Assembly: GCA_003165135.1 (NCBI GenBank)
Contig: PLSN01000331.1
Coordinates: forward strand, 1 to 10,660
Length of the DNA stretch: 10,660 bases
From: Bacteroidota bacterium
GTDB taxonomy: Bacteria; Bacteroidota; Bacteroidia; Chitinophagales; LD1
Direction: 5' to 3'
In this document: one piece after another, positions 1 through 6,838 of the stretch
Numbering within the stretch: position 1 is the first letter of the stretch
How the letters are laid out: the number at the start of each line of letters is the position of its first letter
Notes under the pieces: model-generated
Told to the model about the DNA's origin: nothing
Seen by the model: the letters and a program-made list of their open reading frames with translations, nothing else
Databases searched by the model: none
Position numbers and translations under genes: made by a program

Positions 1-12
1 GCATGAGAGGCA

Positions 13-777
13 CTATTCGATATCAAGTACCAAACCGTCATAGGCTATTTTGACATTGGCAGGTAGTGTGCCCTCCATATCAGCATGTTTGCCAAATTGA
101 TGGCTGAGATGTGTGAGATAGGTCATTTCGGGTTTGACCTCCTCGACCAGCTGCAGGGCTTCAGCTATTGTGTAGTGAGCGATATGGTCATTAGCCCGCA
201 GTGCGTTTACGATGAGGACCTTTGAGCCTTTGATCTTTTCCTTCTCTGTGTCCGAGATGGTCTTAGCGTCTGTGATATAGGTGAAGTCCTTTATCCTGAA
301 TGCTCGCACGGGTAGTTTATAATGCATCACCTCAATAGGTGTGATAGGAATGCCGGCAGCTAGAAAAGGCTCGAGATACACCGTGTGGAATTTGACCTTA
401 GGCGCAAAATCATAGTTGTCATTATTGAAAGCATAAGGATATTGGCCACGTGTCATGCTTTCAGCCCATTCATCACAGTAGATATCGATTACCTTGCCCT
501 GGAGATAGTTGAACGGCCGTATATCATCCAGACCGCCTACATGGTCACGATGCCCGTGTGTGATGAGCAGCGCATCCATGGTCATGACATGGTGGTGAAG
601 CATCTGATAGCGAAAGTCGGGACCTGCATCTATCACGAGCACACGGCCGTCGATCTCGACCATTGCAGCGGTGCGCAGGCGATTGTCTCTTGGGTCAGTA
701 GATGTGCAAACTTCGCAGCTGCAGCCTATCAGTGGCACACCGCTCGAAGTCCCTGTACCGAGAATTGTAACTCTCAT
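13..777 (-). CDS. PhnP-type MBL-fold metallohydrolase
   Basis: A 254-residue cytoplasmic metallo-beta-lactamase-fold hydrolase of the PhnP-like group. The metal-binding signature HGHRDH lies at residues 74-79, followed by His153, Asp171 in YITDAK, and His224 in THLSH. These fit the seven dinuclear-site ligands of PhnP. Cys19, Cys21 and Cys24 (CxCxxC) plus His227 match the extra structural zinc site of that group, and the IDAGPDFR strand is at 49-56. The PhnP reference enzyme is a cyclic-phosphate phosphodiesterase, but no phosphonate (phn) genes are nearby, so the substrate here is unknown; a phosphodiesterase role is inference. It lies 23 nt downstream of the glycosyltransferase on the same strand, probably co-transcribed. 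A TATATTTG box at 782-789, four bases from the ATG, could also give it a nearly leaderless transcript. Length is normal for the family and all key residues are present. Confidence 0.93.
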   Translation of the reverse strand: MRVTILGTGTSSGVPLIGCSCEVCTSTDPRDNRLRTAAMVEIDGRVLVIDAGPDFRYQMLHHHVMTMDALLITHGHRDHVGGLDDIRPFNYLQGKVIDIYCDEWAESMTRGQYPYAFNNDNYDFAPKVKFHTVYLEPFLAAGIPITPIEVMHYKLPVRAFRIKDFTYITDAKTISDTEKEKIKGSKVLIVNALRANDHIAHYTIAEALQLVEEVKPEMTYLTHLSHQFGKHADMEGTLPANVKIAYDGLVLDIE

Positions 778-800
778 AAAGCAAATATAGGATTATCGTA

Positions 801-1706
801 TTACCTCACTATTTTCCAATTATTAAAAGCGAAGACCTGCCTGCCGCCATTAAAGTTCTTTTCAATAAAATTCAGGATGCGGTATTTAGGTTTTTCGTGC
901 TTATAGAGTTCTCTGTTAGGGTTTTGATTTCTGCGCCCATAGTCGAGCTGATGCGCCCAGTCAAATTTAGCCATCCAGTCTTTCATTACTTTAGGATGGG
1001 TGCCTCTGAATTTGTCCAGCCTGCCCAGCGGCCCATATTGAAACAGGTCCTGTGTGTAGTGCGCTTCGCCACCGTCTTTGCCATGATGCATATCGTGCTG
1101 TATGTTGCGCTTCTTGGTCATTAATTCGGGTGGGCGAACCCATCCGTAGTGATAGATCGGCACATCTAGTTCTGCCACATTCATCTTGCGGTCATTGATG
1201 CGAAAGGATATAGCGTCCCGGTATGACTCAGCACCGATGCCATTCCTGATCACACGTATCTCATTGGCACACCAGCCGTGGCTGATGACCTCATGCTGAT
1301 AGTCGCCAAAAAAATGATGGTACCAGATCAGCATGCCTTCGACCTTTTTGTCATCCTGATATTTGGAACATGCAGCTTGTATCTTTGGCAGGTCATCTTC
1401 ATGGATCACTTCATCGGCCTGCAGGTAGATACACCAGTCACCAGTACACTGCCGGAGGGCGAAGGTCGTCTCCTCACGGAAGACAGCTCCGTCCTTAAAG
1501 AGTTTTTCATCCCAGATACGGTGATAGATTTTGACCTTATCAGAACCGATCGACTCTATCTGAGCCAGCGTATCGTCATCATCATCTCCCTCACCGAGTG
1601 CCACTATAAACTCATCCACAATAGGCAATAGTGACTCTATACAGGCCCGGATGGGATAGTAGAGCTTGCCGGCATTGCGCACCATGGTGAAACCACTTAT
1701 CTTCAT
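801..1706 (-). CDS. Family 2 (GT-A) glycosyltransferase
   Basis: A 301-residue inverting-type GT-A glycosyltransferase that would transfer a sugar from a nucleotide donor. Acceptor and product cannot be told from sequence. The N-terminus has the family 2 opening (ISGFTMVRNAG, residues 3-13), then a strand ending in an acidic stretch, VALGEGDDDDDT at about 35-46. The metal/donor site is seen as YLQADE at 94-99, a variant of the DxD motif common in this subgroup. The C-terminal third is rich in His, Trp and Tyr (IYHYGWVRPPELM near residue 187), as in small soluble GT2 proteins. No transmembrane segment is evident, so it is probably cytoplasmic. The five-Asp run is encoded by a short GAT/GAC tract. 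The gene starts divergently from the repeat protein and leads a two-gene set with the MBL hydrolase. A TATATTTA box lies about 10 nt upstream of the ATG. Confidence 0.9.
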   Translation of the reverse strand: MKISGFTMVRNAGKLYYPIRACIESLLPIVDEFIVALGEGDDDDDTLAQIESIGSDKVKIYHRIWDEKLFKDGAVFREETTFALRQCTGDWCIYLQADEVIHEDDLPKIQAACSKYQDDKKVEGMLIWYHHFFGDYQHEVISHGWCANEIRVIRNGIGAESYRDAISFRINDRKMNVAELDVPIYHYGWVRPPELMTKKRNIQHDMHHGKDGGEAHYTQDLFQYGPLGRLDKFRGTHPKVMKDWMAKFDWAHQLDYGRRNQNPNRELYKHEKPKYRILNFIEKNFNGGRQVFAFNNWKIVR

Positions 1707-1729
1707 TATCAGGGGTAAATATAGGAACA

Positions 1730-1758
1730 GAATTTACAGAAACAGTGAATTTACAGAA
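1730..1758. repeat. 12-bp direct repeat in divergent intergenic region
   Basis: GAATTTACAGAA occurs twice, at 1730-1741 and 1747-1758, giving a 17-bp repeat pitch. It lies between the divergent starts of the glycosyltransferase (1706, minus) and the repeat protein (1848, plus). Its place and spacing would suit a regulator binding on nearly the same face of the helix, but that is inference. A little further on, ATTGGA-type words recur in the stretch 1785-1808. Confidence 0.55.
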
Positions 1759-1847
1759 TGTTGAAGCCCTATCCTGTCATTGATAATTGGAACATTGGAA
1801 ATTGGCACATTTTTTTGCCTATCTTGGCATTACTAATTATCAGTTTA

Positions 1848-2966
1848 ATGAGATCATCAAAATTATTGACCTTTCTTTTTTTGCTAGCTTCTTTTGGTGC
1901 CGGTGCACAATGTATGGCCCCATTTCTGGACCTGACCAAGCAATTTTGGGTATATGACAATGGAGAGAAGAAATTTCTGGAACCTCTCGCCCCCGCATCA
2001 TTCAAAGTAGGCAGAAACTATGTAGCCTTTGTCAATAGCCAAAGCAGCCGTTTGCGCCTCTATTATGCAGACAAGACCTATACAGTAGTCGAAAATAACG
2101 CTGACTATTGGGCCACTGACAACTGGTTCATCTGGAAGAATTATGGCCAGCTGGGCGTGCTTTACAAAAACGAACTTAAGTCTCTGGATAATCTGGTACA
2201 GGGTGAGTTTTGGTTTGGAGATAGCATTATCACTTGGGTGACTTCTTTCAATGAGATAAAAGCTTTTTATGCCGGTCAGACCCAGACCATAGAGCCTCTA
2301 CCTCTCCTACAGAAAACAGGTTCTGACGGCACTACCACTAAATCCAGTGCCAAAATGGGAGACAATATCTTTGCTTATATGGATGGCTCAAGCCAGTTCA
2401 AGGTTTTTTATAATGGCGAGGTCATTACACTCGAATCGTATGAGCCGACTATGTATATGGTCGACAGAGACCTGGTCGTATATCTTGACAACATGAATAA
2501 TTTTAAGTTCTTCTCCAAAGGAAAAAGCTACGAGACCAGCCTTAATAGCCTCACCAAATACTGGACAGGAGAAGGTTATTTCGTATACTACACTCTGGGC
2601 CGTCAGCTGGCAGTATGGTATGAAGGCGAAGAGCAAATAATCGCAGAGGACAGGCCCAAAGACCTGCTGATCGTCCAAAACGTTATAGCTTATACTGATA
2701 AGTCCAATAATTTCTATGTATGGTATAAAGGCAAAGCTGAGCTGCTCGAAAGGTTTCAACCCCTTTCTGTCAAGGCATACCGGGACTTCGTCGTGTACCA
2801 GGACCAGGATGGCAGGCTGAAAGGGTATCTGTTTGGCAAACAGGTACAGATCAGCGACCAGATAGTGACAGACTATAAACTCTATAATGAAACTGTGGAA
2901 TACTCGCTTCAACCCGGCGACCATACATTCTGGTGCAGAGGCCAGAGCACTACTATTTCAGAATAA
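1848..2966 (+). CDS. Secreted protein of ~35-residue tandem repeats
   Basis: I do not recognise the family. From the ATG at 1848 the product is 372 residues. Residues 1-20 form a clear Sec signal peptide (basic MRSSK start, hydrophobic core, AGA before Gln21). An in-frame ATG at 1758 would put 30 unrelated hydrophobic residues in front of it, so 1848 is preferred. The mature part is a tandem repeat. Cores of the type D-x-V-x-Y-x-D-x(4)-F-x-V-W-Y-x-G-K begin near residues 56, 91, 125, 172, 207, 242, 277, 312 and 346, so the pitch is 34-35 with a single ~12-residue insertion in one unit. A half unit is seen at about 28-46. Each unit predicts two or three short strands, so a beta-propeller or solenoid in the periplasm or on the surface is likely. 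No catalytic motif is visible. The Cys right after Gln21 lacks a lipobox. The next gene starts 11 nt downstream, suggesting an operon. Confidence 0.82.
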   Translation: MRSSKLLTFLFLLASFGAGAQCMAPFLDLTKQFWVYDNGEKKFLEPLAPASFKVGRNYVAFVNSQSSRLRLYYADKTYTVVENNADYWATDNWFIWKNYGQLGVLYKNELKSLDNLVQGEFWFGDSIITWVTSFNEIKAFYAGQTQTIEPLPLLQKTGSDGTTTKSSAKMGDNIFAYMDGSSQFKVFYNGEVITLESYEPTMYMVDRDLVVYLDNMNNFKFFSKGKSYETSLNSLTKYWTGEGYFVYYTLGRQLAVWYEGEEQIIAEDRPKDLLIVQNVIAYTDKSNNFYVWYKGKAELLERFQPLSVKAYRDFVVYQDQDGRLKGYLFGKQVQISDQIVTDYKLYNETVEYSLQPGDHTFWCRGQSTTISE

Positions 2967-2977
2967 AATCTTTCACA

Positions 2978-3445
2978 ATGAGCAAGCAGATCAGATTTTC
3001 AGCTATACTCCATGAGGCTACTGTCGGTACCGGCGGAGCATTCGTTTTGTTTCCCTATGATGTGGAGGAGACCTTTGGTATGAAAGGGCGCATACCGATC
3101 AAAGCTACAGTAGACGGTGAACCATACAGAGGTTCTCTCGTCAAATACGGTCATCCGCAGCATATATTCCCGGTGCTAAAAGCGATCAGGGAAAAGCTGG
3201 GTAAAAGCATCGGTGATACAATAGATGTATCACTGGAGTTGGACACAGAGAAGCGCGAGATAGAAGTACCCAAAGACTTCAAAAAAGCTTTGAAGGAAAA
3301 TAAACTGGAGGCTGGTTTTAATAAAATGAGCTATACTCATCAGCGTGAATGGATGCTATGGATAGAGGACGCCAAAAAACCAGAGACCAGAGAAAAGAGG
3401 ATCACTAAAGCAATCGAAAAATTGCATGAGAAAGTAGGTAAATAG
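2978..3445 (+). CDS. YdeI/OmpD-associated (DUF1905-OmdA) family protein
   Basis: A 155-residue soluble protein. Residues 1 to about 90 match the DUF1905 fold: KQIRFSAIL start, GGAFVLFPYDV, GRIPIKATVDG, and YRGSLVKYG before a helix ending KLGKSIGDTIDVSLELD. Residues 100-155 match the OmdA C-terminal module, with the typical SYTHQREWMLWIEDAKKPETR region at 118-138 and ITKAIEKL after it. The family has been linked to bacteriocin protection and OmpD association, but the biochemical role is not settled. The frame is open back to 2933, which would overlap the upstream gene; the ATG at 2978 gives the usual family start and an 11-nt gap, so it is preferred. It probably shares a transcript with the repeat protein upstream. 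A hairpin follows the stop codon. Confidence 0.9.
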   Translation: MSKQIRFSAILHEATVGTGGAFVLFPYDVEETFGMKGRIPIKATVDGEPYRGSLVKYGHPQHIFPVLKAIREKLGKSIGDTIDVSLELDTEKREIEVPKDFKKALKENKLEAGFNKMSYTHQREWMLWIEDAKKPETREKRITKAIEKLHEKVGK

Positions 3446-3449
3446 GCGA

Positions 3450-3475
3450 CAGGAGCAGATTACGATCTGTTCCTG
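3450..3475 (+). terminator. Hairpin after the OmdA-family gene
   Basis: CAGGAGCAGAT (3450-3460) and ATCTGTTCCTG (3465-3475) form an 11-bp stem with one G-U pair and a 4-base TACG loop. It begins 4 nt past the stop codon. A T-run (ATATTTTT) lies about 12 bases further on rather than directly after the stem, so it is either an imperfect intrinsic terminator or a 3'-end stabilising hairpin. It separates the small operon from the peptidase gene. Confidence 0.55.
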
Positions 3476-3495
3476 CGGATGAGCTATATTTTTCC

Positions 3496-3503
3496 TAGTT
3501 TTG
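3496..3503 (+). promoter_or_regulatory. Candidate -7 box of the peptidase gene
   Basis: TAGTTTTG matches the Bacteroidota -7 consensus TAnnTTTG exactly and would place the transcript start near 3510, just before the ATGs at 3518 and 3521. The -33 TTTG partner is poor: only CCTG is found about 20 bases upstream, next to the hairpin. The box argues against the earlier in-frame ATG at 3479 as the true start. Confidence 0.35.
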
Positions 3504-3517
3504 AACGCATAATTCAA

Positions 3518-6500
3518 ATGATGAAAAAAAGTATACTCTATCTTCTTGGTCCTTGTTTCTTGATCTTTACATCTACTCATTCTTTTTCTCAAAACTACTA
3601 TCGCTCTACATCCAATCCGATGTATTGGAAAAACAAAATGCCATTCGCAGGATACTGGCAGCAGGATGTAGCCTACAAGATCAAAGCCAACATCGATGAG
3701 ACCACTGACATCATAGGCGGCGAGGAGCAACTCGCCTATTTCAACAATTCTCCCGATACATTGTACTTCGTTTACTTCAATTTGTATCAAAATGCCTTTC
3801 AACCCGGCTCCTATCTCGATGACCTGCAGCGCCACAATGGCGAGCATGTCAAGTACGGCAAATATGAAAAAGCAAAAGAAGGGATACTCATAGATCAGAT
3901 GTCATCCGGTGATAAAGCCCTGAAAACACAGCTTGACAATACAGTCATGAAAGTGTTTCTTGACAAACCTCTTGCCCCAAATCAGTCGACCATATTCAAT
4001 ATCAAGTTCCGCACTTTCTTTGATAAAGGCAGTACACGCCGCAGGATGGCAAAATATATGGCATCTGACGGTTCCACACACTACAATGGCTGCCAATGGT
4101 ACCCAAAGATGTGCGTCTACGACCGCAAGAGCGGATGGAATACTGATCAGCACCTCAACAGAGAATTTTACGGGGACTTTGGTTCATTCGATGTGGAGCT
4201 GACCTTTTCATCCAACTATGTAGTTGAGGCCACAGGTGTCCTTCAGAATGAAAAACAAGTGCTGCCTGATACGCTCAAGGCAAAACTACAGATCAGAAAT
4301 TTCAAGGACAAAAAATGGGACGAGAAAGCATCCATCATCACTCCATACAACAAGGACGAACGTAAGACATGGATCTATCACGCAGACAATGTGCATGACT
4401 TTGCATGGACTGCTGACCCAACATATCGTATAGCTGATACTATGTGGAATGGAGTTCGCTGCGTCGGCATCTGCCAAGAGCCTCATGCTTCGGGTTGGCA
4501 AAATAGCGCCATCTACTGCGCTAAGATCATCAAATGTTTCTCTCAGGACATGGGCATGTATGAATACCCTAAGATGGTAGTGGCCGATGCTCAGGACGGT
4601 ATGGAGTACCCGATGCTCACACTAGACGGTGGCCGCAATCCCAGCTATCACAGCCTCCTGGTGCATGAGGTCGGACATAACTGGTTCTACGGTATGCTCG
4701 GCAATAATGAAACATACCGTGCTATGATGGATGAAGGTTTCACACAGTTCCTCACTGCTTGGGGTATGGAGCATATAGACGGCGACTCAGTGAAACCCGG
4801 TAAGAATAGGAACAAATACGTACAGCATTTCTCAGAGCCATCAGTGGTCCGTGATGGCAATGTATACATAGGCTATCTGCGTGATGCGACGCTCTATAAT
4901 GACGAGCCGCTCAACACCCATAGCGACATGTTCAACGGAGCATTGGCGCATGGAGGCGGCTATGGACATGTGTATTACAAAACAGCTACCATGCTCTACA
5001 ATCTCCAGTATGTGCTGGGTGATTCAGTCTTCAAAGCAGCGATGAAACACTATGTGGCGCAATGGAAAATGTGCCATCCATATCCTGAGGACTTCCGCAA
5101 CTCAGTTATTCAGTTTACCCACATAGACCTAAATTGGTTCTTTGATGAATGGATAGAAACAACTAAGAATATTGATTACAAAATAGCTTCTGTCAAAAAA
5201 GGCAAGGACAAAGATCAATACAAGATCAAATTGAAACGTAAAGGCCGTATGCAGATGCCGATTGACCTGCGTGTTGTTTCCAAAAAAGATTCTGCCTATG
5301 ATTATCTCATTCCAAACACATGGTATGAAAAGGACCTTCACCAAAAACTCGATGCACCTCACACTAAGCCTGAGTTTCAAAGCAGCAGGGACTCTGTGCT
5401 GCCTAAGTGGTATGGATGGGACAAGTTACAGCCAACCTATACTGCTACGGTCACAATCCCGGGCGGTGTAAAAAACGTCATCATCGACCCTAGTGGAAGG
5501 CTGGCTGACATCAATGACTTTGACAATAGCTGGCGCGACAAGGTCGAAGTCAGATTTGATTCTCACATACTGCCCCCGACCAGTTGGAAGAAATACCGCA
5601 TATGGATGCGCCCTGACCTGTGGTACAACTCTTACGATGGATTTAAACTAGGCTACAACATCAAAGGAAACTACTTTAACCTGAAGCATAAATTTGATTT
5701 TACTATCTGGTTCAATACGCATCTCGCTCAGGATGGCGCTTATCACTATCCTACTGCTGACCTCAAGCAGGCAGGATGGGTGTCATATATGTTCAGCTAC
5801 TCCACTCCACTCAATAAGGTCATGAAAAATACATCCTTCTACTTTCAGTCGCGCTGGCTCGATGGTTATGAGATGTACAAGTTTGGTATCGTAAATACAT
5901 TGCCAAAAGGCTTCTCATTGGATATTAATTTGAAAGCATTCACCCGCCCTAAAAGTGTATGGAGCGACTATCTCATCAACCAAACAGAATGGAACACATA
6001 CTGGGACGGGCCTAATAAGATCAACGCTTCGCTTAATGTGTCAGCCACCTATACGTACAATGTACCAAATGAATCAGGCTATGTCACTGCCCATCTCCGC
6101 TCGGCAGCAGAAGGGACAGGCAGCTATAACTATCTTGAGATCATACATGTCGACAGGCAGGCTTTCTGGAAGTTTGATATGCGCACCCGCATCTATGGCC
6201 GCATAGGAATGGGTGGCAACCTGCCCAGTGAGTCCGCACTCTACGCCGCAGGAGCTAATGAAGAAGACATGATGGACAATAAGTACATGCGGTCTGCCGG
6301 GTTTGCACCGCAGCAATGGAGCGGGTATGGTGCTGATGTTAATCACCTCCAGTATGGCGGTGGGCTTGACCTCAGAGGCTATGCAGGATATGCCATGACC
6401 GAAACGGATAAATATGGACAAACTGTTTATGCCTACAAGGGTGCTTCGGGTTTCGCAGTGAATGGCGAGCTGGACTTCAACCGTATCGTACCTGTCAAGA

Positions 6501-6778
6501 ACCAAAAACTCAAAGACCTTTTTGCGCTCAACACTTATCTCTTTGGCGACTTAGGTGCTATCGCTTATACCAATTCACAGAATCAGCAGGAACTATCGCA
6601 CGTGCGCCTTGATGCCGGAGTGGGTGTGGCATGGACCATCAAGAAGTGGGGCTTCCTGCAGGATATCAAGCCGCTTACATTCCGTTTTGATGTACCGTTT
6701 GCCATCTCAAGTACACCATATGGCGACCAGCAGTATGTCAAATTCAGATGGGTATTAGGGATCAGCAGGGCGTTTTAA
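3518..6778 (+). CDS. M1-family zinc peptidase with C-terminal Omp85-like barrel
   Basis: A 1086-residue exported protein. Residues 1-24 are a signal peptide (MMKKS, hydrophobic core, SFS before Gln25). The N-terminal two thirds are an M1 gluzincin metallopeptidase. GMEYP at 361-365 is the substrate-binding GxMEN equivalent. HEVGH at 383-387 supplies the zinc ligands His383 and His387 and the catalytic Glu384, and Glu406, exactly 18 residues on in MMDEGF, is the third ligand. A later GHVYYKTATMLYNL segment fits the conserved catalytic-Tyr region. From about residue 672 the protein changes to Tyr/Trp/Gly-rich amphipathic strands, with LDLRGY (RGY at 953-955), an ELDFNRIVPV strand, LFGDLGAIAY and a terminal Phe. 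This pattern resembles the Omp85/D15 surface-antigen barrel. I infer an outer-membrane peptidase anchored by, or passed through, its own barrel. The start is 3518 (or 3521) because the signal peptide begins there; an ATG at 3479 would add 13 residues. No lipobox is present. Confidence 0.93.
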   Translation: MMKKSILYLLGPCFLIFTSTHSFSQNYYRSTSNPMYWKNKMPFAGYWQQDVAYKIKANIDETTDIIGGEEQLAYFNNSPDTLYFVYFNLYQNAFQPGSYLDDLQRHNGEHVKYGKYEKAKEGILIDQMSSGDKALKTQLDNTVMKVFLDKPLAPNQSTIFNIKFRTFFDKGSTRRRMAKYMASDGSTHYNGCQWYPKMCVYDRKSGWNTDQHLNREFYGDFGSFDVELTFSSNYVVEATGVLQNEKQVLPDTLKAKLQIRNFKDKKWDEKASIITPYNKDERKTWIYHADNVHDFAWTADPTYRIADTMWNGVRCVGICQEPHASGWQNSAIYCAKIIKCFSQDMGMYEYPKMVVADAQDGMEYPMLTLDGGRNPSYHSLLVHEVGHNWFYGMLGNNETYRAMMDEGFTQFLTAWGMEHIDGDSVKPGKNRNKYVQHFSEPSVVRDGNVYIGYLRDATLYNDEPLNTHSDMFNGALAHGGGYGHVYYKTATMLYNLQYVLGDSVFKAAMKHYVAQWKMCHPYPEDFRNSVIQFTHIDLNWFFDEWIETTKNIDYKIASVKKGKDKDQYKIKLKRKGRMQMPIDLRVVSKKDSAYDYLIPNTWYEKDLHQKLDAPHTKPEFQSSRDSVLPKWYGWDKLQPTYTATVTIPGGVKNVIIDPSGRLADINDFDNSWRDKVEVRFDSHILPPTSWKKYRIWMRPDLWYNSYDGFKLGYNIKGNYFNLKHKFDFTIWFNTHLAQDGAYHYPTADLKQAGWVSYMFSYSTPLNKVMKNTSFYFQSRWLDGYEMYKFGIVNTLPKGFSLDINLKAFTRPKSVWSDYLINQTEWNTYWDGPNKINASLNVSATYTYNVPNESGYVTAHLRSAAEGTGSYNYLEIIHVDRQAFWKFDMRTRIYGRIGMGGNLPSESALYAAGANEEDMMDNKYMRSAGFAPQQWSGYGADVNHLQYGGGLDLRGYAGYAMTETDKYGQTVYAYKGASGFAVNGELDFNRIVPVKNQKLKDLFALNTYLFGDLGAIAYTNSQNQQELSHVRLDAGVGVAWTIKKWGFLQDIKPLTFRFDVPFAISSTPYGDQQYVKFRWVLGISRAF

Positions 6779-6802
6779 TTTATAATTGATAATGAAATCG
6801 TT

Positions 6803-6821
6803 TATTAACTGAAATCATCAA
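6803..6821. repeat. Left copy of repeat flanking the helicase gene
   Basis: TATTAACT followed, after 5 extra bases, by CATCAA. The same two words stand joined at 8809-8822 on the other side of the AT-rich helicase gene. It may mark an old insertion boundary. The match is imperfect and in AT-rich DNA, so chance is not excluded. No convincing terminator hairpin was found in the 60-bp gap between the convergent peptidase and helicase genes. Confidence 0.35.
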
Positions 6822-6838
6822 AAACAACGAAAGGATAT

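Noticed and set aside
1..12. CAT at 2-4 as the start of a further minus-strand gene
   Set aside because: Only one codon would be inside the window, so nothing supports it.
385..1631. Plus-strand open frames opposite the hydrolase and glycosyltransferase
   Set aside because: Their products have no recognisable motifs and lie antisense to two genes with complete family signatures.
2388..2924. 178-codon minus-strand frame opposite the repeat protein
   Set aside because: It is antisense to a regular protein repeat, whose periodic codons keep the opposite frame open; no independent coding sign.
3518..3600. Lipoprotein signal in the peptidase (LLGPC)
   Set aside because: Pro directly before Cys does not fit a lipobox, and a normal signal peptidase I site (SFS before Gln) follows.
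6074..6505. 143-codon minus-strand frame inside the peptidase-barrel gene
   Set aside because: It is antisense to the RGY-containing barrel region; no motif or start signal.
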